A DNA stretch of 64,000 bases from contig CP048485.1 in the NCBI GenBank assembly GCA_025560025.1, positions 744,001 through 808,000 on the forward strand. Direction: 5' to 3'. Of this stretch, positions 1 through 7,875 are shown in pieces (the stretch's first letter is position 1; each line of letters starts with the position of its first letter). The position numbers were made by a program, and so were the translations under genes. Under the pieces are notes generated by a model, which was not told where the DNA came from, ran no database searches, and saw only the letters and a list, made by a program, of their open reading frames with translations. Source of the stretch: Agrobacterium tumefaciens. Its GTDB lineage: Bacteria; Pseudomonadota; Alphaproteobacteria; Rhizobiales; Rhizobiaceae.

Positions 1-151
1 GCAGGACCGGATAGAGATAATAGGCAGCGGCGACCGAGCCGCCCCAGCTCGCAATCGACAGAATCTCGCGTGAAAAACCGCGCACCATTGCTAGAAGGGC
101 GGAGAAAAGAACAACGGCGATGACGATGCCGTCGAAAATTGTAATGGGCAT
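1..151 (-). CDS. cvpA: CvpA family membrane protein (partial, N-terminus only)
   Basis: Only the first 50 codons are inside the window; the gene continues past the left edge. The translation starts MPITIFDGIVIAVVLFSALL and contains MVRGFSREILSIASWGG, the typical first membrane segment and cytoplasmic loop of the CvpA (colicin V production) family. CvpA is a small inner-membrane protein of poorly defined role, linked in other bacteria to colicin V secretion and envelope homeostasis. The start is ATG with GGAG about seven bases upstream. It lies downstream of radA on the same strand with about 90 bases between, an order common in rhizobia (radA-cvpA-purF), so purF may lie just outside; that is inference. 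Confidence 0.85.
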   Translation of the reverse strand, partial: MPITIFDGIVIAVVLFSALLAMVRGFSREILSIASWGGSVAAAYYLYPVL

Positions 152-240
152 ATACCAACTCCGGAGGTGCGACGCCTTGTCAGACGCTGCCTTGCCAATT
201 TTGCGATCCTCTTACACCACTGTTTCCCTTGGCGAAAGGA

Positions 241-1647
241 TCAATATTCGTCGTCCTCAACCTGTTTGAACCGGTTGCCGGAGCCGGCGATGCGGGCCAC
301 GAGGTCCGGAAGGCTTTCGATTTCCGTCCAGCGTCCCTTGCCGCCTTTCGGCAATTCAGCCGAAGCAGAAGGCAGAAGTGCGGCGGAAAAGCCAAGTTTT
401 TCAGCTTCTTTCAATCGCTGGCCCGTATGCGAGACCGGCCGAACCGCGCCCGACAGGCTGATTTCGCCGAAATAAACACAATCGGCGGGCAGGGCAAGAC
501 CGGCAAGCGAGGAAACGAGCGCCGAGGCAATCGCCATATCGGCGGCCGGTTCGGAAATACGGTAGCCGCCGGCGACATTCAAATAAACGTCATGCTGGCC
601 GAGCTTCACGCCGCAATGGGCCTCCAGCACGGCCAGAATCATGGCAAGGCGGGAACTGTCCCAGCCGACCACGGCGCGACGTGGCGTACCCAGCGACGTG
701 GCAGCGACCAGCGCCTGCACTTCGACAAGCACGGGCCGCGTGCCCTCGATGCCGGCAAAAACCGCAGCACCCGGCGACTTTTCGTTGCGCTCGCCGAGAA
801 ACAGTTCGGAGGGGTTGGAGACTTCCCGAAGGCCGCGATCCGACATTTCGAACACACCGATTTCATCGGTTGGCCCGAAGCGATTCTTGACGGTGCGCAG
901 GATGCGGTGATGATGTCCGCGGTCGCCTTCGAAATAAAGCACGGCATCGACCATGTGCTCGACCACGCGCGGGCCGGCGATCTGGCCTTCCTTGGTGACA
1001 TGGCCGACGAGCACCATGGTCGCGCCTGTCTGCTTGGCGAAACGGATCATCGCCTGCACGCCGGTGCGCACCTGCGTCACCGTGCCGGGGGCGGAATCGG
1101 CCGTATCGCTCCACAGCGTCTGAATGGAATCGATGATGACGAGATCGGGCCGCTTGCCTTCGGAAATCGTTGCCAGAATATCCTCGACATTGGTTTCCGC
1201 CGCCAGCAGCACATCGGTTTCCGCAGCCCCGAGACGCTGCGCGCGCAGGCGCACTTGCGCCACCGCCTCTTCGCCCGAGACATAGATGATGCGATGCCCG
1301 CGCCGCGAAAGAGCCGCTGCGGCCTGCATGAGGAGCGTTGATTTGCCGATGCCCGGATCGCCGCCGATCAAAACCGCCGAACCGCGCACGAAACCGCCGC
1401 CGGTCGCCCGGTCGAGTTCACTGATGCCGGTAGGAATGCGCGGCGCTTCCTCGATCTCGCCGGAAAGCGAGGTGAGGGTCACAGGCCGACCCTTCTTGGG
1501 TGTCTTGCCCGGCCCGGAGCCGATGCCACCCATCGGGTCTTCCTCGACGATGGTATTCCACTCGCCGCAGCCTTCGCATTTTCCCGCCCAGCGGGTGTGA
1601 ACCGTGCCGCAGTTCTGGCACACGAATTGGGTCTTGGCTTTGGCCAT
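241..1647 (-). CDS. radA: DNA repair protein RadA (Sms)
   Basis: A 468-residue RadA, close to the usual 450-460. RadA is a RecA-like DnaB-type ATPase that drives branch migration of recombination intermediates and helps repair stalled forks. Visible parts: a C4 zinc finger (Cys10, Cys13, Cys24, Cys27), a Walker A box GGDPGIGKST at 95-104, the RadA-specific KNRFG motif at 254-258, and a C-terminal Lon-like domain (about 290-455). The ATG lies only 6 bases after the stop of the parE-like toxin gene, so radA is probably cotranscribed with alr-parD-parE or has a promoter inside them. No missing residues were noticed. Confidence 0.97.
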   Translation of the reverse strand: MAKAKTQFVCQNCGTVHTRWAGKCEGCGEWNTIVEEDPMGGIGSGPGKTPKKGRPVTLTSLSGEIEEAPRIPTGISELDRATGGGFVRGSAVLIGGDPGIGKSTLLMQAAAALSRRGHRIIYVSGEEAVAQVRLRAQRLGAAETDVLLAAETNVEDILATISEGKRPDLVIIDSIQTLWSDTADSAPGTVTQVRTGVQAMIRFAKQTGATMVLVGHVTKEGQIAGPRVVEHMVDAVLYFEGDRGHHHRILRTVKNRFGPTDEIGVFEMSDRGLREVSNPSELFLGERNEKSPGAAVFAGIEGTRPVLVEVQALVAATSLGTPRRAVVGWDSSRLAMILAVLEAHCGVKLGQHDVYLNVAGGYRISEPAADMAIASALVSSLAGLALPADCVYFGEISLSGAVRPVSHTGQRLKEAEKLGFSAALLPSASAELPKGGKGRWTEIESLPDLVARIAGSGNRFKQVEDDEY

Positions 1648-1653
1648 CTTGTG

Positions 1654-1995
1654 TCAGTTTTCTTCTTGTTTGAAATGGTCGGCGGAGATGTCTTGGTGGC
1701 CGTGAAGCACGCGCATGACGGTAAGCTCGCTATCGCTGACACGAAAGAAAATCACGCGCTCCCGGTACGCAATACTGCGAATCCCAACGCCGTATCCACC
1801 TCTTGAAACGCCGGTCAAACCAAGTACCGCCGCCGATTCGATTTTATTGTAGATATCAAGAACGAGGCGATCCGCAGCAAGGGGATTTTCAGTCTCGATA
1901 TAGGCATGATCGTCAACGAGATCGCGCCTCGCCCTGGTGGTCCATACAGGGATCCGAATCTTAATGATCGATCCCCGTTTTTTGTTGCGCAGCAA
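1654..1995 (-). CDS. parE: ParE/RelE-fold toxin of a type II toxin-antitoxin pair
   Basis: A small basic protein of the ParE family (ParE toxins poison DNA gyrase; RelE relatives cleave mRNA). The core reads IPVWTTRARRDLVDDHAYIE, then a mid-region Leu/Ile helix and a C-terminal strand MRVLHGHQD typical of the fold (the R-x-x-H-G-x-R/Q-D end). It overlaps the 3' end of the parD gene, the normal antitoxin-first order. The start is unclear: the frame given here opens with TTG at 1995, 35 bases inside parD, but the family normally starts only a few residues before the KIRIP segment. An ATT at 1965, one base overlapping the parD stop (ATTAA) and preceded by GGGGA, is an alternative that would give 103 residues. 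Confidence 0.8.
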   Translation of the reverse strand: MLRNKKRGSIIKIRIPVWTTRARRDLVDDHAYIETENPLAADRLVLDIYNKIESAAVLGLTGVSRGGYGVGIRSIAYRERVIFFRVSDSELTVMRVLHGHQDISADHFKQEEN

Positions 1996-2230
1996 CGCGT
2001 TTGATATCGCTCAGAAAGTCTTCCTGGGAGGCATAACGGTGAACCCGTCCGGCTTCCGCATCATCAATGCCCTCCTGTATCAGCAATTTAAGGGCGGCTC
2101 TCTTGCCTTCGTCACTGCTCAACAATTGCAGGCTCGCATGAATAACCGCGTCCGCATCGCTGTAGATGCCCGCCGCCACCTGCTCCGCGATGAACTTTTC
2201 GTCCTGCTCGCTCAAATGGATTTCGGGCAT
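1961..2230 (-). CDS. parD: ParD/CopG-type antitoxin
   Basis: An 89-residue antitoxin. The N-terminal half (MPEIHLSEQDEKFIAEQVAA, then a segment with SDADAVIHASLQLL) is the ribbon-helix-helix DNA-binding part of ParD antitoxins, expected to bind its own promoter; the C-terminal half (ALKLLIQEGIDDAEAGR) matches the helical ParE-wrapping tail. It lies 65 bases after alr and overlaps parE. ParD neutralises ParE and represses the pair in known systems. The pair sits between alr and radA without any mobile-element debris, so it may be a settled chromosomal module or a small insertion into an older alr-radA interval; the sequence alone does not decide. Confidence 0.85.
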   Translation of the reverse strand: MPEIHLSEQDEKFIAEQVAAGIYSDADAVIHASLQLLSSDEGKRAALKLLIQEGIDDAEAGRVHRYASQEDFLSDIKRVAAQQKTGIDH

Positions 2231-2295
2231 TTCGATCTCCTTTTGTTCTCTTCTAGCACAGGTCGCGGCCGCTTTCCAAGGGTTAAAGACGCGGC

Positions 2296-3471
2296 TCAGT
2301 CGTCGGCCATCAGATATTGTCGCTCGTAACGCAGGCCAAGCCCCGTCAGCATTTCATAGCCGATGGTGCCGGCCGCCCGCGCGGTCTCGTCGACCGGCAC
2401 ATTGGGACCGAAAAGCTCGATATAGTCGCCAGCACGGGTGGCATTGGCCGGAATATCCGTCACGTCGAAAATGGTGAGGTCCATGGTCACACGGCCGGCG
2501 ACCGGCACCCTGTGGCCGTTGACGACGCCATAGGCGCCGCCATGGCCCATTTCGCGCAGTGGAATGCCGGAACCGGAAAGCGAACGCTGGTATCCATCCG
2601 CATAACCCACGGAAGCGATGGCAAGACGGCTTGCACGCTTCAGCAGGAAAGTGCCGCCATAACTCACGGTCTGGCCTTCGCCCGCCTCACGAATCTGGAT
2701 GATCCTCGCTTCGGCCTTGGCGACAGGCCGCATGGGATTGACCACCTCGTTGACCGCTTCGCCACCATAAAGCGCGATGCCGGGGCGGGTGAGATCGAAA
2801 TGATAGTCAGGTCCCAGAAAGATGCCGGCAGAAGCCGACAGGCTTGATTCGATTCCTTCGAAAGCGGCGCTAACCTTTCGAAATGATTCGAGTTGAACCC
2901 TGTTCATTGGCGAGGAGGGCGTGTCGGCGCAGGCGAGGTGCGACAGCACCAGAACCGGATCGAAACTCGCCGGCCGCGTCACGTCGTCGGCCAGAAACAG
3001 CGCGTCCTCGAGCGGTAGTCCCAAGCGGTTGAAACCGGTATCGACATGCAGCGCGCAGGGGTGGTCGCCGCGCTCGGCAACCGTCGCCATCCAGAAGGAC
3101 AGCTGCTCCTCGGAGGCCAGAACCGGCACCAGATCATTGTCGAAAACCTGACGTTCCTGGCCCTGCCATATGCCTGACAGCACGAAAATGCGCGCTTCCG
3201 GGGCGTAGGAGCGCAGCGTCGCCCCCTCGGCCACCGTCGCCACGAAGAAATCGCGCGCGCCGGCATGGTAAAGCGTCGCCCCGCAATCCTCGATACCGAG
3301 ACCATAGGCATCGGCCTTGACGACAGCCGCCGTCCGCGCCTTGCCGGACCGCTTCTTCATGTCCCGCCAATTATCGGCGAGCGCGCCGAGATCAACGGTC
3401 AGCCTTAGCGGCGCGTGTTCAAAAGCGTCGGTTTCGTTTTCAGCAAATGTATCTTCGAAGTCGTCTGTCAT
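2296..3471 (-). CDS. alr: alanine racemase
   Basis: Interconverts L- and D-alanine with pyridoxal phosphate, supplying D-Ala for peptidoglycan. The PLP lysine lies in AVVKADAYGLG (Lys52 from the chosen start) and the catalytic tyrosine in VGYADGYQR (Tyr290). With the ATG at 3471 the protein is 391 residues; the frame stays open 14 codons further upstream but MTDDFEDTF is the more natural start since conserved sequence begins about 20 residues later. An acidic N-terminal extension precedes the barrel. It heads the minus-strand run alr-parD-parE-radA and is divergent from the AraC-type gene, with 85 bases between the two starts, which must hold both promoters. Confidence 0.95.
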   Translation of the reverse strand: MTDDFEDTFAENETDAFEHAPLRLTVDLGALADNWRDMKKRSGKARTAAVVKADAYGLGIEDCGATLYHAGARDFFVATVAEGATLRSYAPEARIFVLSGIWQGQERQVFDNDLVPVLASEEQLSFWMATVAERGDHPCALHVDTGFNRLGLPLEDALFLADDVTRPASFDPVLVLSHLACADTPSSPMNRVQLESFRKVSAAFEGIESSLSASAGIFLGPDYHFDLTRPGIALYGGEAVNEVVNPMRPVAKAEARIIQIREAGEGQTVSYGGTFLLKRASRLAIASVGYADGYQRSLSGSGIPLREMGHGGAYGVVNGHRVPVAGRVTMDLTIFDVTDIPANATRAGDYIELFGPNVPVDETARAAGTIGYEMLTGLGLRYERQYLMADD

Positions 3472-3556
3472 GCCATGCGTCCGGTTGATTTGGAACCAGC
3501 CAGACCCTAGCACTTTTGTTCAAGACGGTAAGGATCGAATGCTTTAAACTCGTTCC

Positions 3557-4414
3557 ATGCACAATGTTTCGCAGGAACAGGCCATAGACGTCATGCCTAT
3601 TGCCGCGACGGAAACCACGCGTTTCTGGCGCGACCGGCGTTTTGGCGGCATGGAATGTCTGAGCGCGACGTTCCTGACGCATGAATATTCCCCGCATGCG
3701 CATGACACCTTCTCCATCGGCGCGATTGAAAGCGGCTCGCAGATCTCCACCATTCAGGGCACCACCGAACAGACGGGGCCGGGTCATCTCTATCTGATCA
3801 ACCCGGACGAGATTCACGATGGCGCGCCGGGCGGCGGCGGTTATCGCTACCGCATGATCTATCCCGACAGATTGCTGCTGCGCGACATTATCGAGGATGT
3901 GACGGGCAGGGCCTTTCACGGCACGCCGTCTTTCCCCCGGTTTCTGCCGCGCGATCCACAGATGGCCATCGCTTTCCAGATGGCGCATCGCCGGCTGGAG
4001 GCGGGGTCCGGCGCTCTGGAAGCGGATGAGGGCATGTTCTCGGTTCTCGCCGCTTTGTTCGGCCGGCACGGCAGCGCCATCATCCTGCCCGTCGAAACCC
4101 GCGAGAAAACTGCGGTCCATACCGCGAGGGATTATCTTTCCGACAATTACGAGACCGATATCGGTCTTGAGGAACTGGCCTCGATTGCCGGTCTCAGTCG
4201 CGCCCACCTCATCCGCGCCTTTCGCAAGGAGTTTCATATCACCCCGCACGCCTATCTGACGGATGTGCGCATCCGGCAGGCGCGCCGCCTTCTGCGTGCC
4301 GGTGAGACGCCGGCCGAGGTGGCGGTGCTGTGCGGTTTTGCCGATCAGGCGCATTTTACCCGGCATTTCAAGGCGCGCACTGGCGTCACGCCGGGGCAAT
4401 TCCGCGTGGCGTGA
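3557..4414 (+). CDS. AraC-family transcriptional regulator
   Basis: A 285-residue regulator. Residues about 30-150 form a cupin-type (AraC_binding) sensor domain with HAHDTFSIGAIE-like segments (reads HEYSPHAHDTFSIG); residues about 180-285 are the double helix-turn-helix of AraC proteins (LEELASIAGLSRAHLIRAF and the second motif with VAVLCGFADQAHFTRHFK). It is followed after about 93 bases by azlC/azlD on the same strand, so it most likely controls that amino-acid exporter; AraC regulators next to AzlC/LysE exporters are common. The effector is unknown. The ATG at 3557 is the first in the frame. Confidence 0.9.
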   Translation: MHNVSQEQAIDVMPIAATETTRFWRDRRFGGMECLSATFLTHEYSPHAHDTFSIGAIESGSQISTIQGTTEQTGPGHLYLINPDEIHDGAPGGGGYRYRMIYPDRLLLRDIIEDVTGRAFHGTPSFPRFLPRDPQMAIAFQMAHRRLEAGSGALEADEGMFSVLAALFGRHGSAIILPVETREKTAVHTARDYLSDNYETDIGLEELASIAGLSRAHLIRAFRKEFHITPHAYLTDVRIRQARRLLRAGETPAEVAVLCGFADQAHFTRHFKARTGVTPGQFRVA

Positions 4415-4507
4415 TCTCCGCCCGCGTTTCTTCGCCGCAATGTCACTTTCGTTCAAGACGAGGTGGCCTGCCGGGCGTAATCGCCTTCTTCTGCAAGGGA
4501 GAATGCG

Positions 4508-5212
4508 ATGTTCGTATCGGAAAAGCGCTCGGAATTCGGCGCGGGGTTGAGGGCCGCCGCCCCGCTGCTTGTCGCCATGGTGCCGATTGGCGTGGTGTTT
4601 GGCGCGGTCGCCATTGGCAAGGGCCTGTCGCCGCTGGAAGCCTCGCTGATGTCGCTGCTGGTCTTTGCCGGCGGCTCGCAATTTGTGGCCATGGATCTGT
4701 GGATGCATCCGGCAAGCTGGAGCGGGCTCGGTTTCGCAGCACTGCTGGTCAATCTGCGCCACGTGCTGATGAGTGCTTCCATCGCCGGCAAGCTGGACGA
4801 TTTTACCGGCTGGCGAAAATATGCGGCCATGCTGGTTTTGACCGACGAATCCTGGGCGCTGTCGGAATTCAGGGTCATTGCCGGCAGGCTGACGGCAGCC
4901 TTCTTCACGGGGGCCGCGCTATCGATCTATCTCGTCTGGAACCTCGCCACTCTGGCAGGCGCGCTGCTCGGCTCTGTCATGGGTGACATGTCGGTGATCG
5001 GTCTGGATTTCGCCTTCCCGGCTGTCTTCATCGTGTTGCTCATGGGCTTTTGGAAGGGCAGGGAAACCGGTTTCGTGCTGCTGGCAAGTGCCGCCGCCGC
5101 CTATCTCACCCATACGCTGGTTCCGGGCGCCTGGTATATTGCAGCCGGCGCGCTGGCGGGGCTTGCCGTCGCAGCCTTCGGTCATGAAGAGCAGGCGGAG
5201 CAGCCGGCATGA
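4508..5212 (+). CDS. azlC: AzlC family amino-acid (branched-chain) export permease, large subunit
   Basis: A 234-residue hydrophobic protein of the AzlC family (YgaZ/BrnF type), which with small AzlD/BrnE exports branched-chain amino acids and methionine. Landmarks are the N-terminal PLLVAMVPIGVVFGAVAIGK and the FAGGSQFVAMDLW segment, the AzlC hallmark. Several membrane spans follow to the C-terminus. The start ATG is preceded by AAGGGAG. It overlaps azlD by 4 bases (ATGA), showing translational coupling. The substrate is inferred from family only; it could export other neutral amino acids. Confidence 0.9.
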   Translation: MFVSEKRSEFGAGLRAAAPLLVAMVPIGVVFGAVAIGKGLSPLEASLMSLLVFAGGSQFVAMDLWMHPASWSGLGFAALLVNLRHVLMSASIAGKLDDFTGWRKYAAMLVLTDESWALSEFRVIAGRLTAAFFTGAALSIYLVWNLATLAGALLGSVMGDMSVIGLDFAFPAVFIVLLMGFWKGRETGFVLLASAAAAYLTHTLVPGAWYIAAGALAGLAVAAFGHEEQAEQPA

Positions 5213-5511
5213 CGCTCGATATGAATACCCTGCTGGCGATTCTGGCCATGATGGCGGCAACCGTCGCCACGCGTCTTGGCGGCCTGCTGCTGGTCAGTCA
5301 TTTCACCCTGACGCCGCGTCTGAAAAAGGCGCTCGGTGTGGTTCCGCCTGCCGTTCTGATGGCCGTCGTCACGCCGACGGCGCTGGCAAGCGGACTGGCG
5401 GAGACAATTGCCTGCGCGGTAACCGCAATCGCGGCACTCCGCCTCAGCCTGCTGCCGGCCGCCACACTCGGCGTCGTCAGCGTCGCGCTGCTGCGCGGAA
5501 TCGGATTGTGA
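5209..5511 (+). CDS. azlD: AzlD family exporter small subunit
   Basis: A 100-residue protein with three to four predicted membrane spans, including the AzlD-type segment ATVATRLGGLLL near the N-terminus and VPPAVLMAVVTPTAL in the middle. It begins at the ATG overlapping the azlC stop. AzlD is the obligate partner of AzlC in the branched-chain amino-acid exporter. The gene is convergent with dnaB, with about 100 bases between the two stops. Confidence 0.88.
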   Translation: MTLDMNTLLAILAMMAATVATRLGGLLLVSHFTLTPRLKKALGVVPPAVLMAVVTPTALASGLAETIACAVTAIAALRLSLLPAATLGVVSVALLRGIGL

Positions 5512-5572
5512 AACAATACGGCCAAGGTCCTGAAAAGACTCCGTTCGTTCCATTCCAAACCTGAGGCATAGG

Positions 5573-5598
5573 TTGAGGGCGAAACCATTCGCCCTCAA
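5573..5598. terminator. hairpin between convergent azlD and dnaB
   Basis: A perfect 11-bp inverted repeat (TTGAGGGCGAA / TTCGCCCTCAA) with a 4-base loop sits between the two convergent stop codons. There is no clear U tract on either strand, so termination is inferred from position and stem strength rather than from a canonical signal. Confidence 0.5.
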
Positions 5599-5612
5599 AT
5601 ATGCATATGAGA

Positions 5613-7109
5613 TCAATGCTCTTCGTATTGGCTGAAGCTCGGGTCGGCCAGATCCGCAAAGCGGGTGAATTCGGACTGGAAGGCGAGCTTTACCGTGCCG
5701 GTCGGTCCGTGGCGCTGCTTGGCGATGATGACATCAGCCGTGCCCTTCACCCGGTCGAAATGTGCTTCCCATTCGGCATATTTCACATCGCCGGGGTCAC
5801 GCGGCTCCATGTTTTTCACATAATATTCCTCACGGAACACGAACAGCACCACGTCGGCGTCCTGCTCGATGGAGCCCGATTCACGCAGGTCGGAAAGCTG
5901 TGGGCGCTTGTCCTCGCGGCTTTCCACCGCACGGGAGAGCTGTGACAGCGCGATGATGGGAACATTGAGTTCCTTGCCAAGCGCCTTCAGGCCCGTGGTG
6001 ATCTGGGTGATTTCCTGCACGCGGTTTTCGCCGCCCTTGCCGCCGCCGGTCATCAGCTGAATATAGTCGACGACCAGAACATCGAGGCCGCGCTGACGCT
6101 TCAGGCGACGGGCGCGGGCGGAAAGCTGGGCGATGGAGATACCACCGGTCTGGTCGATGTAAAGCGGCACCTTCTGCATCATCTGGGAGCAGGCGACGAG
6201 CTTTTCGAAATCGGCCTCGGTAATGTCACCGCGACGGATTTTCGAGGACGACACTTCGGTCTGCTCGGAAATGATACGGGTCGCCAGCTGTTCGGACGAC
6301 ATTTCGAGGGAGTAGAAGCCGACGACACCGCCGTTTTTCGCCTTGAACGAACCATCGGGCTGCACTTCCTGATCATAGGACGCGGCGATGTTATAGGCGA
6401 TGTTGGTGGCAAGCGAGGTCTTGCCCATACCCGGGCGACCGGCAAGCACGATAAGGTCGGAACGCTGCAAACCGCCCATGCGGGCGTCGAGTGAATGAAT
6501 GCCGGTGGAGATGCCGGAGAGATTGCCGTCGCGCTCGAAGGCGGCCCCCGCCATGTCGATCGCCAGCGCCACTGCATCGTTGAACGACTGGAAGCCGCCA
6601 TCGTAACGGCCGGTTTCCGCCAGTTCGAACAGGCGGCGCTCGGTGTCCTCGATCTGCGCCTGCGGCGGCATGTCGAGCGGCGCGTCATAGGCGATGTTGA
6701 CGACATCCTCGCCGATCTGGATCAGCGCGCGACGCAGCGCCAGATCGTAAATCGCGCGGCCGTAATCTTCCGCATTGATGATGGAGACGGCTTCCGCTGC
6801 AAGACGCGCGAGATATTGCGCCACGGTCAGGTCGCCGATCTTGTCGTCGGCCGGCAGGAAGGTCTTTATCGTCACCGGATTGGCGGTTTTGCCCATGCGG
6901 ATGATATCGCCCGCCACCTCGAAAATCTTGCGATGCAAGGGTTCGTAAAGATGCACGGGCTTCAGGAAGTCCGACACGCGGTAATAGGCGTCGTTATTGA
7001 CGAGGATGGCGCCAAGCAGCGCCTGTTCGGCCTCGATGTTGTTCGGCGCTTCGCGGTAATGCGGTTCCGCCGGCTGCGCGGGGGTGATCTTTCTCACAGC
7101 GTCGTTCAT
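5613..7109 (-). CDS. dnaB: replicative DNA helicase DnaB
   Basis: A 498-residue DnaB, the hexameric 5'-3' helicase at the replication fork. The N-terminal DnaG-interacting domain begins with APNNIEAEQALLGAIL (about 21-36); the RecA-type motor carries Walker A GRPGMGKTS (224-232), the DYIQLM Walker B region and the ALSQLSRAVE segment before the LRESGSIEQDAD motif near the C-terminus. No intein or insertion is visible. The ATG at 7109 fits the family. The upstream neighbour is the divergent efflux operon, and about 310 bases separate the two. Confidence 0.97.
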   Translation of the reverse strand: MNDAVRKITPAQPAEPHYREAPNNIEAEQALLGAILVNNDAYYRVSDFLKPVHLYEPLHRKIFEVAGDIIRMGKTANPVTIKTFLPADDKIGDLTVAQYLARLAAEAVSIINAEDYGRAIYDLALRRALIQIGEDVVNIAYDAPLDMPPQAQIEDTERRLFELAETGRYDGGFQSFNDAVALAIDMAGAAFERDGNLSGISTGIHSLDARMGGLQRSDLIVLAGRPGMGKTSLATNIAYNIAASYDQEVQPDGSFKAKNGGVVGFYSLEMSSEQLATRIISEQTEVSSSKIRRGDITEADFEKLVACSQMMQKVPLYIDQTGGISIAQLSARARRLKRQRGLDVLVVDYIQLMTGGGKGGENRVQEITQITTGLKALGKELNVPIIALSQLSRAVESREDKRPQLSDLRESGSIEQDADVVLFVFREEYYVKNMEPRDPGDVKYAEWEAHFDRVKGTADVIIAKQRHGPTGTVKLAFQSEFTRFADLADPSFSQYEEH

Positions 7110-7419
7110 GGTTTGCGCGATCTCCCTTTGCCTTGTCCTTAAACATCGGGTTTGGCTTCCTGGGGCATGGCAGTCAATGATATTGTTGCAACACTATACG
7201 GCAGGCTGACGTCCGTTCTGAAAAGCTGGATCACATCTTCAGTTGTCCCCAGCAATCCACAGGCGGGTGGGAACGAGGTGCTGGCATTTCCCGGCAACGT
7301 GATTCGCTGCCATGAGTTTACCGCATGGCAGACCCGGCATGAAAGAAACTTGAAAATCGTCAGGCTTACGAATAAATAGGCAGAAAATAAGTAGTGTGCT
7401 AATTATAAGGCTGGCTGAT
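7110..7419. other. intergenic region between divergent dnaB and marR
   Basis: About 310 bases with no convincing gene. It must hold the dnaB promoter and the promoter of the marR-MFS-hlyD operon; the last 60 bases are AT-richer (around 7370-7412). An AATCCACA string at 7254 recalls part of a DnaA box but is alone and imperfect. No clear MarR operator palindrome was found by eye. Confidence 0.5.
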
Positions 7420-7875
7420 ATGTCCCGCGAGACCGACAAGGAACAGCTTCTGGATGAAGTCTCCGCTTTTACCCGCAAACTGCGCGCGTTTTTCGACGCG
7501 AGGGTAGGGGAAAGCGGCCTGACGCTGGCGCGTGCGCGTGCGCTTTTTGCCCTGTCGCGGCGCGGGCCTTTAACCCAGACTGAACTTGCCGAGGAAATGG
7601 AAATCGAAACGCCCACGCTGGTGCGCGTGCTGGATGGCATGGAGAAACAGAACCTCATCGAACGCCGCTCCGACGAAAACGACCGCCGCGCCAAACGCAT
7701 TCACATGACAGCGGAAGGAGAGAAGACCTCGCAGACGGTGCAGGCGGTGGCGAAATCGCTGCGTTCGGAAATCGCTGCCGATATTTCCTCGCAGGAACTC
7801 GCAATGGCGCTTGATGTCATGCGCCGGCTTTCCGCCAATCTGCAAAATCTGGCAAGCGGGAGGGTGCAATCGTGA
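7420..7875 (+). CDS. MarR-family transcriptional regulator
   Basis: A winged-helix regulator of about 151 residues starting at MSRETDK (ATG at 7420, AAGG nine bases upstream; the frame also contains a GTG at 7396). The wHTH is seen in LTQTELAEEMEIETPTLVRV and the wing in RRSDENDRRAKRIHMT, matching MarR proteins. MarR/EmrR regulators repress efflux operons and release DNA on binding phenolic or drug ligands. It is the first gene of an operon with an MFS pump and HlyD adaptor, overlapping the pump gene by 4 bases (GTGA), so it very probably controls them and itself. Confidence 0.9.
   Translation: MSRETDKEQLLDEVSAFTRKLRAFFDARVGESGLTLARARALFALSRRGPLTQTELAEEMEIETPTLVRVLDGMEKQNLIERRSDENDRRAKRIHMTAEGEKTSQTVQAVAKSLRSEIAADISSQELAMALDVMRRLSANLQNLASGRVQS

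Noticed and set aside
229..1341. A 370-codon open frame on the plus strand
   Set aside because: It is antisense to radA, which has complete motifs; the translation is Arg/His/Gly-rich, typical of an opposite-strand shadow in high-GC DNA.
3440..4762. A 440-codon open frame on the minus strand
   Set aside because: Overlaps the araC-type gene and parts of alr and azlC in antisense; no support.
7240..7275. DnaA-box-like string in the dnaB-marR gap
   Set aside because: Only one imperfect match (AATCCACA) and no AT-rich unwinding element or cluster, so not an origin.
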